64,000 nt of DNA from the NCBI GenBank assembly GCA_030248135.1, contig JASANC010001365.1, forward strand, positions 1 to 64,000. Direction: 5' to 3'. How positions within the stretch are numbered: position 1 is the stretch's first letter; the number at the start of each line of letters is the position of its first letter. A program made the translations under genes and the position numbers. The DNA comes from Theristus sp. LFF4_11 (lineage: Eukaryota; Nematoda; Chromadorea; Monhysterida; Xyalidae). Of the stretch, positions 37,350 to 49,800 are shown one piece after another. Below the pieces are notes generated by a model. The model made no database searches, was not told the DNA's origin, and saw only the letters and a program-made list of their open reading frames with translations.

Positions 37350-40300
37350 TCACCACAACGCATCCGACGCATCCCTAATATCCTCCGGTCTCTCCACATT
37401 CTCAGTCACTTTGAAGTTCATCAGTGAAACGCGTCGTTTATCACCGGACTCGACGCGAAGAACACTACGGCATTTCTCCAGAGAATTTTCGCCGGACATC
37501 GAGGTCTGCGTCGTTTTGCAATGACCGCGTCGAGTATTGTCACCGTTTTTCATGGTTTTATTCGGCTCCAACAACACTTCGTCGCCTACTTTCACGAGCG
37601 GTACCAATAGATCCTGGTCTCCATTGGTACGAGGCAACGATGTTGCACGGAATGTGGTTGGCCTGAAAATGTGCATTTTTGAATGCAGACACTGCAGAAA
37701 ATGTCGGAAGTAAGTCCATTTCTGAAACCGCGTTCTCCATATGTTTTTCAGCGGACGGTTAAAATTGGCTGTGCTCGTATAATAGAACACAAATAGGATG
37801 CGGCCAATCAGCGTGCTGCATTTGAATTGACGCTCTGATCCATGCGCCGTTTGGAATGTCTCCATAAATTTCTGGAACAATCACTCTTACTTTGCTTGTT
37901 ATTTTCAAAACTTCTCTGCAAACTGACTTGCCACACTCGGATCGGCCGATCATCGCTCGGAAAGTCTCCCAAAACGATTGATTGATCAGCACGTAGACGA
38001 TTGGATCTGTGACCGTGGTCAACATCGACAGGAAATGCGACAGTACACTCACGATGTAACTGCACAGTTGAGGTGGTGTCAAAAAAATATTCTATAGATA
38101 GATTTTCTAATAGGTATTTGTCACAAATTCCAGCCGAATACCCACCCAAGCGTGTAGCTGTTTCCGTCATCTCGACTGATTTCATACAGATCATAGTAAT
38201 CGTCGTTCACGAGATAACGGACGACGTCGTTGACGATGTTCACGGCGTTCTGCGGCAGCTTCGCGATCAGAAAGATCGCGACCTGTTCAGTTTTTGAGAC
38301 ATTGATGTTTTTTGATACATTTGAAACGGAGTGAATAGCACATTTCAAACAAATTATGTTGATTAACAACACAAAGCATTCTTGGGGTCATCAGCCATCA
38401 CTTTTCATTGCTTCGGATAAAATGTCAAACCAACATTGAAACTCCCAAAAATCTAAATCATATTTCAAACTTGTTCCGACCTGCGCGATCAGAATCAGTG
38501 CGTTTCGCTTTCGTCGTATTCGCTCCAAATGAATCGAGTCTGCGTTCTCTTTCGTGCGCTCGGCGACACTGCGCCGCGGGCCGTCTGGCTGATGTTTCAC
38601 GTCGAGTTTATTACTGACGCTTGGTTTTGTCGGATTCGGGTGGTCGTTGTCCGTGTTCACTGGCTTGCCAACAACTACGATTACAGAAAAAAGTGGAAGC
38701 ATTTTGAAACTGGATGAGATTTTTTTCTTATATTCTCAATGATACCCAATTCAAGACGGCGTGGTGAAACGTGCCATGCGTGCTGAGTGTTGCGACAAGT
38801 TCACCGCAAGTCAATTCGATGTTTACTGATGAACATTAGCAACACAAATATGGCATCTCAAAAAAAGCATTAGCTGATTGATTGATTGATTGGCTGGTGA
38901 TCTGCACTCGAAATCAGAATTTCGCGTCCAAAAAACTCATTTTCCCCGACCGGCTTGTATCGCGTCAACCATGATCGAGTGACGTTCATTGCGCAGTTCC
39001 TGCAGTTTCGCCTGCGTCCGTCGGTTCAACTCGCGTAGAACGCTGACGTAACAGAAAACGATGATCGGAAACGGCAACGCGAATTGGAGACCGAGCACCG
39101 TGTAACTGAAAAGAAAGATGACAAAGAAAGTTTTTTTTGACAAAAAAGGAACTCACAAACTAATGGTAATAAGTGTTATTGGCCAGAAAGCCAAAAGATT
39201 GGAAATAAGCAGGAAATTAGTGTCATTGGTCAGAAAGTACGCCAGATTGTCTGGAGAGTAAGGAATCTGGTGTTTAGAAACACCAACTGGCGCTTTGAAA
39301 CGCCAGAAGAAAACCGCAAGGGTTTTTTTGCTCGTCTGACTGAACAACCACGAGGTCACACCAAACAAAACCAAGTCAATCACAATACGCGGCCGCACCA
39401 ACGACTCACACGAACGCATTCTTGACGAGTTGACTCCGCCACGCCTCCTGGCAGAACTCGCCACAGACGCCGCCGAACGCCGCCAGCTGCATGTGCGCCG
39501 CGTACGGCACCGAGACGATCGCCGATCCGATCCAGATGCACGCGATCACGACCAGCGCACCGACGGGGCGGTACGTTCGCGAGGCCGGACGGCAGATCAG
39601 AATGTACCGGTCGACTGCGATTGACGCCAGACTGCCGGCGCTGGTGAACATCGTCACCGCCTTCGGTGGTGTTTGTTGTTTGTTTTTGAAATGTTTTTGT
39701 AACTGTGTACAGTCGAACTCGATTACATATCCGACTGGCTGATTGGTTGGTGTGATCACGTGTGATGCGTATGCATTCTGTGCAGGCATTGCTGTGGACA
39801 GGCGGAGTTTAGTTTGCGCACAGTATGCATGCGTCGCGATCACCGACCAATCTGCTAGTTGGATATGTTATTGAGTTAGACTGTACTTATAAAGGCGGAA
39901 ACACCATTTAGTTTTTCGTCCGTATGCACAAACGTCGTTCTAAATCCCGTACGCACACTAATCGTGTCCGTAATGCATTAAGATAGCACACACGACACGA
40001 TTTCTAAATCGCGTGGCCATTTTTTACGTGTCGTGTCCGTGCGTACGCACAAAAAACTAATTGCTAAAGGCGGAAACACCATTTAGTTTTTCGTCCGTAC
40101 GCACAAACGTCGTTCTAAATCCCGTGCGCAAACTAATCGTGTCCGTAATGCATTAAGATAGCACACACGACACGATTTCTAAATCGCGTGGCCATTTTTT
40201 ACGTGTCGTGTCCGTGCGTACGCACAAAAAACTAATTGCTAAACGCGCCTTAAACGCGCCTTAAACAGTTTCAGTTGACTGCTGGTTTTTCTGAATTATC

Positions 40301-41392
40301 ACATTTTCAGTAAACGCAAGACTATTGTTGCTAAGTTTGTCGTATACGTCGCCACCAAAAAGGCAGTCAATCGACACGATCAACAAAAAATTAGTTGACA
40401 GGTGCGGACCATGTTGTTAGTCAACCGTGTGGTTTTCGCTGATTGGTTGACACACCGTGTACCAGCCAATCAGCAAAAACTGGGCAATTGCGTAGCAGCG
40501 GTTGACTAAAAAACACGGTCCGCGCCCACTTTAATTACAGCTTTTTGAACGTGTATCGCATGCCGATTGGGTGCCTTTGTGGCAAACGGTAAACTAAAAT
40601 CGGATTCCTGCTGCTCCACTGTGAAAATTTTTCAAAATTATAAAATCATGAAACAAGCATAATCAATGAAATCTGTTCATGAGAATAACAAGCTGATCAA
40701 CATTTCGTTTGACATGTTCGATCAACAAAACTGTTGCCACACCACCTCACCTGCGCCCACGGGATCAACCGACACATGTAGTCGCCGAAGAACCAACGTT
40801 TGTAGAAGAACTGAACGGCGCTGAATGGTAGTGCCAGACAGGACACGCACAGCGACGAGAGCGAGAGATTGGCGACGAAGAAGTTCTGAAGCGGAACATT
40901 TTTGTGCTTGTAGTTGAAAAGTTGCACAAGTTTTTCGGTGTGTTCTTCAAGCAACTGAGAACTCAAGAGTAGTCAACAAAATAGTGCATAACTCATCACT
41001 CTTGTCATTATTTCTTTCACTTTTTACTACTTACCTACTATTCTCATTTTACTATAGATATTTGACCACTGACTGTACTGTCGTTGACAACTGTTATTAA
41101 AAATATCGAAATGACTGTTTTCAACTTGAAAATATCACAACATGGCAATTTCCGAAAAGCAAAAAAGCGCAGTCACCAAACAAACCTGCACATTATGCAA
41201 CTGTCGGCCATAAGCCGTCACAAACAGCACAATACCATTTCCAATGACACCAAACACGAACACGACCGCATAAAGCGTCAGAAACGGAATCTGCAGCCAA
41301 AGGTGACGCTCCGGAAACATGGGATCCTTCCAGTATTCGATGCACTCCACATCAACCTCTACATCATCTGTTGCTGTTGTTTCGTTGTCCAT
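37350..41392 (-). CDS. Class A (rhodopsin-like) G protein-coupled receptor, peptide-receptor type
   Basis: A seven-helix receptor of 529 residues. Exons (minus, 5' to 3'): 41186-41392, 40751-40885, 39410-39660, 38951-39105, 38481-38674, 38146-38282, 37891-38059, 37350-37691; the phases fit. TM1 carries GVIGNGIVLFV (the conserved Asn of helix 1). TM2 has NLSLSSLCVSCLALPF. The extracellular Cys of DYMCRLIPWAQ and the Cys in GGVCGEFC should form the conserved disulphide. DRY is at about 131-133, TM5 has LPFPIIVFCYVSVL and TM7 has DPIVYVLINQSF (a DPxxY form of NPxxY). TM6 has FLIAKLP in place of the usual FxxCWxP. The long third loop (PGPRRSVAERTKE..) and the ~130-residue tail are Ser/Thr/basic-rich. 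The start ATG opens an acidic N-terminus with an N-glycosylation site (NET) and no signal peptide. The neuropeptide Y/RYamide/tachykinin-like receptor group is the nearest impression; the ligand is unknown. Confidence 0.9.
39708..39885. mobile_element. TACAGTC-ended inverted-repeat element in GPCR intron 2
   Basis: The ends are TACAGTCGAACTCGATTACA and GAGTTAGACTGTA, with arms containing CTGATTGGTTGGTG / CACCGACCAATC around GATCACGTG and GCATGCG blocks. It is TA-bounded, like 25741-26250, and non-coding. Confidence 0.8.
39891..40240. repeat. Tandem duplication of a ~175-bp inverted-repeat unit
   Basis: Two nearly identical units (about 39891-40065 and 40066-40240) each start AAAGGCGGAAACACCATTTA and end CGCACAAAAAACTAATTGCT. 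Within each unit the left TTAGTTTTTCGTCCGTACGC arm pairs with the right GCGTACGCACAAAAAACTAA arm. This suggests a MITE that inserted once and then duplicated in tandem inside GPCR intron 2. Confidence 0.9.
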
Positions 41393-42863
41393 GATTGATT
41401 GGTTCAATTCAAACGAATGGTTGACTGGATTTGAGTGACTTTCTGTGCTCTCTGACCTCCCGTTGAATGCCTGTGAAAGTGAGAATAACTTTTTTTTGCA
41501 AAAACTCAAAATGTTTGCCAAATCAACTGGAACTGAACATGTTGTCGAGTGCGCTGCACAGATTTTGTGCTGTTGGTGAAAATGCATTCACCAAGCAACT
41601 GAGAAAGTACGGCGATTAAAATTAAATGTATTGAAAGCCTCCGTTTCCTGAGCGTCGCATTGTTGACGACAACACTGCATTTGTCAAGATTTACTTGTTG
41701 TCACAAGCCTTGGCGCAATGGCCGGGCTTCTCACATCAAATCGAAGCCTCATCAACGAAAAACAGTGTCCATTCTTCTATCGCAATCACCGTAATGTGTT
41801 TGTTCCCCCAGAAGACAACAAGCAATAACGTTTAATGAGCAACTTTCCAGTAATTCATAAGGTATTGAAGAAAAAATCCCTTTTCCCGAATACACAAATT
41901 TGCATTTTGAGTTTGCTTTGAGTCGGAGCGGATTATAAACAGGAAACGCTGGACACATCGCACTTCATTTATGAGATTGCGTGTTTACACGTTTGCTTGT
42001 ATCATGTAGATGTATCGTTTTCGAGAAAAGCTCAGAAAAACGCTTTCTTGAAACTTTTCCACCGTGTGCCACCGGAGGAGGTTCACGTCAGTTCTCTTCA
42101 GCTTTGACACGTGGAACTAAAATCGCGGCGATGTTCTGGAACACAACTGCCAACATAACACGTGTGCTAATTTCCGTTTTATCTTGTAACTTATTATAAT
42201 ACCGATTTGATTTTGAACACGAGACTGTAAAACAGTACCGTATAATGGGTAATGAAGAAAAAAATCCCTTTTCCGAATACACAAATTTGCATTTTGAGTG
42301 TTTGCTTTGAGTCAGAGCGGATTATAAACAGGAAACGCTGATACTCCACCGTGTGCCACCGGAGGAGGTTCACGTCAGTTCTCTTCACGTTTTAGACACG
42401 TGGAACTAAGATCGCGGATCTGGAACACAACTGCCAACAAAACACGAACTTCCGTTTTATCTGATTCCCCATAACTTAATTATCGTTTATTTTGGTTTCG
42501 AGACTCAATGCGTGCATAAATTGGCAAACAGTTTTCATGTAGGACGCGGGAATTCAAAATTAGTAAAGTGATCCGAGACCTAAAATAAAGCTAGGTCACT
42601 TCGTCGGCCATTTTGAATTGCCACTTACAGAAGCTTGCAGACCTTTCGATGTCTGCAAACGCATTGGGTCGCAGTACTCCAAAAATTGATAATATTATAA
42701 AACCGATTTGATTTTGAACACGAGAAGCGAAAACAGTACATTGTACATGTTTGTTTAATACCTGTCACTTTTTCGCATAATCGACAGCATGTGAAACTTG
42801 AAATGAAACTGAATTTAAAAAGTCGGGGGTTTAGTTGAAATCAAACACTTCATTTGTGGCTGA

Positions 42864-43290
42864 ATATGTCTTTTTGCAATTCCGATCTCGTTCTTCCTTC
42901 TTTCGCGTGCCCTGTAATCTGCGAAAAAGAGACAGGTTCAAATAAACATACAGTACGTTGAAATAACAACATGATACGATACAATGGCAGTGTTTGTTGT
43001 GTTAAAAAAAGTCCACAAAAGTCAAGTAATTCAGGGTAAAAAGCCTGCAAAATTAGCAAGTTAAAAGTGAAATACCGCAATACCGGTGGTCCAACAAAAC
43101 TTGGCAATTTGATAGATAACGAGATCATAAAAGCACTGGAAGAAAATGAAACAATCATTAGCATAAAACTGCAAAGAAAGACAACGTTGGTGGGATGACA
43201 TAAATAACAGAGAACAAAATACAGGAACACAATTCAAAACGCCATAAATACAACAGAACTGTGCACAATATCGCGATTGGCTCCATCTGA
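42864..43290 (-). CDS. Doubtful small membrane-protein gene
   Basis: On the minus strand an ATG at about 43290 opens a hydrophobic frame (MEPIAILCTVLLYLWRF..). Further downstream are several good-looking acceptors (TTTCTTTGCAG, TTTTCTTCCAG, TCTTTTTCGCAG), the last preceding a short basic segment ending in ..HAKEGRTRSELQKD and a stop near 42851. I could not assemble donors and phases into one convincing protein and recognise no family. It may be spliced non-coding sequence or chance. Confidence 0.2.
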
Positions 43291-43673
43291 ATGTAAATTG
43301 AGTGCCAAAGCTAGCTGGTGGCATAGTTAAAACCATGTCGAAGTCGAAAAATGACCTTTCAGTGCGAAATGTTCTGCATCAAACTGAATTATGCCACGTA
43401 TGCCTGATTCGAAGCCAGCCATTGATTGACTTTTGCTTCGAAAAAAAGTTTTCCTACTTCAAAAAACCAAGAAAACAGGTTTTTACGTCCAGTGACACTC
43501 CGAAACTTTTTTGAAACCCATCGAGCCAATCAGCTTGCTTGATTCAAAACGCACAGCCAATCGCGATCGCGGCACACAAAAACAACGTTGCACAAGCACC
43601 AAAAAACACCAACAACAGAAATTCACCAGTTTTCCATCTCAATCACAGTCGATGCCTATCTCATACGCAAAAA

Positions 43674-43828
43674 GCCGATTGGTTGATGCACACACGTGTG
43701 GTGTGGTGATACATGCCCTCTGTGCAGCACAGACGCCGCCTCCACGGCAACGAAAGTACTGGCATTGCTGTGGAGTCGAGCGGAGGCGGAGCATGACCTG
43801 CACCACGTGTGCACCAACCAAGCAATCA
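43674..43828. mobile_element. Inverted-repeat element, CCGATTGGTTGATGC family
   Basis: The arms GATTGGTTGATGCACACACG and CACGTGTGCACCAACCAAGC are near-complements around a GC-rich core with CTGCTGTGCAG-like and GGAGGCGGAG motifs. It is a relative of the elements at 15398-15669 and 44600-44820 and lies just downstream of the CDC45 stop. Confidence 0.7.
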
Positions 43829-43878
43829 ACAAACTGCATATGATATGGAAATCGACTGCCGTGTACACCAGTTTCATT

Positions 43879-46800
43879 TCACAGGTCCGTCGACTCCTGC
43901 GACGGCGTCTCCGTTGCGAGCTCGCTCAACGATTCGTCGATGTCGATCCGTTTCGTTTTCGCTTTTGTCGCCGTCGCGTGTTGTTGCTCCAGCTCGCCAC
44001 CCTGCTCCAGCACTTGCATCAAACGAGCCATGAAACGACACCGGTCTACTGTGCGAAGTCGTACCACTGAGAAATTGAGTTGGTTTTTTTTTCAAGTTTT
44101 CAGACGGTTGGAAAAGATCGGCACCCAACAGAATTTGGAAGATGACGGTTTTCGAAAGTGATACGTGTTGTGCAGTGTCAACGCCAAGCATGGAGACTCC
44201 AAGCAATCCAGCGGTGAACTGTGAAAATTCAAATGCAGCCAACCCGCTGCTATGCGCGGGATATTAGACCGATCGAAGCCGAAACCGGACTGAGGTCAAT
44301 GGTGCCACAAAGAACGGCGCTCAGGCTAAGAGCTTGTCTCTCTGGCGATGTGGCTATGGGCCAATGCGATTCTTCAATTTCTTCAATTAGACCAGAGTCT
44401 TGCTTCATAACTCGTCGGAGTTCGAAAACTAAAGAAAACTTCAAGTAAAAAAAGCACCCAAACGAACGAACCTGCACCACCGAAGCCAATCTGCTCGACG
44501 GCCACATCGGCGTCCTCCGCTGCTGACTCAAACGCGCGCGGTATGATGCTGCAAACGAGCGGTGCAGTTTAGCAATTCGACTAAAATTATTCTACAGCAT
44601 CTAGAGGGTGATTGATTACACAAACGTCGGCAACGTGATGCACGCATTCTGAAGGCGGAGTCTGTCCCGCAGAAAGAGCATGTATCACGTGCTCACCAGC
44701 CCATCAGCTGACTACAGTCCATCTGGAAAATATATGCAACATGACGTGATGACCAACCAATCAGCGCTGAGAATTGCCATGACCAACCAATCAGCTAGTT
44801 GCACATATTAGTCAGATAGACTGTATTTATACTGGTTTCCGACGAAGTTTGGAAAAATGTTTGCCATACTATTGTGGATTTATTCAAACGTGACCGGACT
44901 AAAATGACGTCATTTGCTTTAAAAAGGCCCGTTTGTCACAGTACAGGCACTAAAATGTCAGTTTGTTGTGATAGATTCGACATTCACCATTTGTTTACGG
45001 GAAGAAATCGGCTAAACGGAAAGTCTGGTTTGCTGTGAACGGCAAGCGCATGTTTGGCGGCACATGACGTCATTTCAGTGGGACACGTTTAAAAAAATAG
45101 GTTATATACATATAAATGAAAGTCCAGGCTTGCACAGAGAGCATGCATCACGTGTGCACCGGCCAATCAGCTAAGAGCTTTTTATTTCGAAATCGACGGT
45201 CTTTCAGCACTGAACCAGCCACGCGCACTCACGTCTGCGGCGTCTCCGGCTGCAGTTCGGCCTCGACCGGCGGCACCCCGGCCACGACGTTCCAGCCGCC
45301 CGGTTGCTCGACGCTGACGACCAGCGGCAACGGGCTGCGTTGTTGACGCGAGCGACGCTTCTTGCGGCCGTATTTCTGTCATTTTTTTACTTTTTTACAC
45401 AAAATTTCATAATTGCGCATGAATCTGTATTGTTGCGAACTTCTCTATCGTGTTCGTTCTTCCCGTTCGCGAGCCTCTGCGTATGCAGCGAACACAGAAA
45501 GTTACAGGATTCACCAAACATGGCGTACCTTGCGCATGTACGCGCGCAGGTGGAATCGAGCAAAGTTCACGATTGCGATTGGCCTCGATAAGACGGCTGC
45601 GTCGATTCCCTGAAGAAAACATTGCTCGCTTTCTCACCACAAAACTTGCAAACACACCGAAACTCCAATATCTCCGTTTTTTATTCCACTCCAATAGCTC
45701 AAGTCCGAACGAGCAACACAAACTGCGTAAACGGATTGAACTGGTAAACGACTAATCAATCAGCTCAACCGATTCAGCATATCAAAAGGGCAGCAATAAC
45801 AAAATGAGCAAGCAGCAGGCGCACGCTGATTGGTCCGCAGCGTGTCGGCGCAAACCAATCAGCAGCACCCGCACTGAATGTTTGGCTGGGCAGAAGACCG
45901 TTGGCCGGGCACAGTCATAAACAAATGAGGTTTCTTGTGCCCACTGAGGTAACACCCTCCAGAAAACAAAAAAACTACAAAACCAAAACGCTTCTAGTTC
46001 GAATAATGCAATATAATTTCTGTTCGATCGATCGCGCAACGACCTCGCCGACGTGCAGATGCAGGTACGACTGACAATGTACGGTGTTCGAGTGTACCAG
46101 CGCCGCCGTGATCTCGCGGGTGCACGCGCGCAAGTAGCTCTTGTACAGCTCAATGCCGTGGTACAGTTGCGCCGTGTTCGTTCTGTGGTGGGGGAACAGT
46201 GGAGGCGATTGGAACTGGCGGTCTGATTTTAGACGGACCGAACTCATTGTTTTGGAAAGAGATGCAGGCAATTCCAACGTCCAACCGCTCCATCCAGAAC
46301 AACGAAATAGACCACCAAAAAATTGGAGCCGAATTTATTGTGCAAGAGCAGCTTTTTTTCTCTCTCTAAACTTTCACTCACTTGTGCAGGCAAAGCGCGG
46401 CCGACCAAAACCGCTGTTCCTCGGTTTGCTGCAAAGTTGAACTATAAATATTCTGATAAAACTTAGAAATGAAATTAATATCACCACTTTGTTACATTTG
46501 AATGACTGGCAGTGTCCCACATTCATCCAGAAAGAAACCTTGGGATTAGAAAGTAAAAACATCATCTCCCTTGTGCCGACCCTACTTGCTCCGGTTTCTC
46601 GATCTTTCATGCAACGTTGGTTGGGTTCCAATGTTTGTTTCTCGCCATTGTAGCGGTATCAACACAGCATTTTGCGCAAAATCTCCAATTGGCTCGCCCC
46701 AAACCCACCGCAACCAACCGTCTGATTGTCGGTGTCCATGTGCATCAGCGCGGCGACCGCACACGCGTGCTCGAACGCCGAGACACGATGCGTGAACGAC

Positions 46801-49800
46801 CACGAGGCAGAGTAGACGCCGTGCAGGACGTCGTCGATTCTGCGTTTTCTTTTTTATTACTTCGCTATTAAAAATCGCTTAGATTATCATAAAAAATCAT
46901 TTTTATTACTTCGCTTTTGTCGCACTTTTGTCTTTTTTTCTGGTTTCAAAGTTTATCTATCAGAAAATCGATTTTTTTGCTTGACGACTCAGATTTCTCA
47001 AGTGGGTCGAGTTCACAACCACCACCACATGGCAGCTTTGAAGCAGTTGCATTATCAGTTCGTTTTGTTCGTGCGACGGTACTACCTAGCTTTGGTGGTT
47101 TATGAAAGTTTGTTTCTTTACAAATTCACACAGGAAAACCCAAAAACATGTTTTTATCCAAAAAACGTCTGCAAAAACATTTTTTTCTCACTCACCCCCA
47201 CGCCTCGGCACGATCGTAGATGCCATCCACCAGCTCCTTGCGGTAATTGGTCTTCATCGATTGGTACTGTTGTTCGCACTCGCTTACCGGGAAACTGCAG
47301 TCGAGAATCTTACAGAAACTCAATTATTGACGACAATTTTTTTTATTAATTATCAGATTAGCTGGGAGGCAGGGCCACTGACTGAATTACCAGTCATTTA
47401 AAGTCAATCTTACACAAAACCCAAAAAAAAACTGAAAAATACAAAGTCACAACAGAAACGAACTTTTCGGAGAGCTCCGGTTTCGCGATGTGCCTTCATA
47501 AAAAAGGCTCCACTCAAAACATACGGTTTGTTGGACAAACACCACACACCTGAGGCCGGAACGAGCACCAAGCGAAGCAACCAACGAACCCGATGTCGGC
47601 GAAGAACTTCAACAGATGCTGGTGTCCGTTCTGCTGTGCGAGCATGAACTCCGTGAACACGGTCATACAGTGCTTGGCGCTGTCGCTCAGTGACCAGTGG
47701 CGGTAGAACGGTAGCCAGACGCTGCAAGAATGTTTTGGAACAGAACGTTTGATGCAACGGGGAAGAGGGATCTCAGCATGGGGCGTTTTCTGAGGCCACC
47801 CCTCTTCTGCATATGATGTTGGCCAGGCCGAAATGCAGAGAACCACCATATAAATTGGTTGATTTGCTGCTTGTTCCATAAAGTGCACCCACGCGTGTCA
47901 GACCACCAACTTTAGTGTGTTTTTGAATTCACAGCTACCGCCTACGGGTTCAATTCAAGCAATCGATAGCGTGAACCGACAAAGATACCGTAAAGTGGTA
48001 TATTATTGGTATAACGTAAGATACCAATAAAGCGGCATTCATGAAGCAGTATTTAGTGACGCGTAGCTGTGTTAAAACGTAGCTACGCGGTCGTTAAATA
48101 CTGCTTCCTGAATGTCCCTTTAATTTTACACAAATAAAAACAAAAAAACCAAACGCACTCGTTATTGAACTCGACCACCAACGAATCGGTGGTCTGTGTG
48201 CGGTCGCACGCACGCACCAACGGACGCAGCTGCGAGGCACACGCCATGTTGTACTCCTCCCGGTTCCATTCACCATTCAGCAGTAGACTCGCGACACCGA
48301 CGATGCCGATCCTGAGAGGCATCGTGGCAAAACCTTTTCCAACAGTTGTTTTTGGATTTGAAATGCGCTGAACCAGTTCACTTTGCATTACGCTCACATT
48401 TAGGAGACGAAACACCGCAACTGCTCTCGTTAGCGCTGGGCTCTTTTGTCTCTAAAGTGCGCGAACAGGAACATGAGCGCATTGAGGTGTGTACCCCCTG
48501 TTCAGATGAATGGGTTTTCACCAGCGGCGAATTTGAAATCTTCGAAATTCTATTCAGTGCGTGTAGCAATCAAACGCCATGCAGCCAAGGTGCCAATCGC
48601 ACACCGCTGCTCAAATGAAAATAACTGAATCTGGATAAAAAAGTTCGCACTTTACACGGTTGGACAACTCACCAGCAGATGTCGACAGTGCACAAGGATT
48701 TCTCGCTGATCAACGTCACCATGAGAAGTGATGACTGGAAAAGAAAAAACAAATAGAATGTGCTGATTGGGTAGAAAGTAGAAAACCAAAACCATTTCTT
48801 CAAAAAAGTGAAGTGAAAGAAGAACGTGAAAAGCACAAGTGCAATATAAAACAGCCTACCGGTGTTTTGTACCAGACAGCAGCGTAATAGGTCCAGATTT
48901 TGTCGTCACTGAAAAAATTACGAAAAAAACTTTTCGATAAGGAAGAACGAGCAAACGCGAGGAATGGACAACAACGAAAAATGAGATTTGAAATTACCGC
49001 TGTTTCTGCCAAACCCTGTGCTCATGTTCGTCGTAGTTGGGGTCATCGGGGTCGAACTGAAAAGAACCAATTTATTTGGCTTGAGTTCTTTTAATTTGGT
49101 CATTCTCAATGGTAATTTTGCACCTTTTTGGAAAACCTTCGGATTCACTGTCTTTCGGCAAAAATACCAACCGAAAGCCACCGAAATCGAGACTGGGCTC
49201 AGCTCACTGGTGGTGCCCCACGGGACTCGGCGGGGTTTAGAGGCTGCACCCCTGTCGTGTCGAGGGCATTCGTCCACGGGACCATCGGGGTCCGTATTCA
49301 GTTCATTCCTACACACCAAACACCGGAGTGTGGTACCTCACGGTTTTCGGAACCACTGAGGGGGGGAAGTCAGCTACAAAAAAAACTCTAACTCTTTAGC
49401 AACAACAACGGTCGCTCACCGGATCGACAACAGTGTCCATCGGTGGGATGTGCCTGAGATCCTCAGTGGGCAACACGAGCACACGAATGAACGTCGGGTC
49501 GTACACGTTGTCCAGGTCGATTGGGCGACGACTGGAAACGGTGAAGACAAAGAATGCATCGGTTGCTGCGTTTCGTTCTTGTTTTGCAACACTTGAGCAC
49601 ACCAAAATAGATGCAGCAAGCGAGAGATCAACATGATTGGATTCATAGTCACCATGTTTGCACGCGTTAATTTACATGACTTGACTGTGCGTTGATGAAC
49701 TCTGCAGAGACCCCTCTGCAGTGGTGTTGTGGAGGAATGCGCTTGCTGCAATGCAACTGCGGTGCACCATCATGCCGCAAATCGAGTTTCAGTGTACTGC

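Larger units (their letters stand above)
41393..43878. other. Repeat-rich interval between GPCR and CDC45
   Basis: A block at about 41863-42186 recurs, with an internal deletion, at about 42253-42463; both contain AATACACAAATTTGCATTTT and CGGAGGAGGTTCACGTCAGT. A fragment near 42535-42600 (AAAGTGATCCGAG..AGGTCACT) recurs at about 52245-52305. An inverted-repeat element lies at about 43674-43828. Apart from a doubtful small membrane ORF at 42864-43290 (listed separately) I see no gene. Confidence 0.6.
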
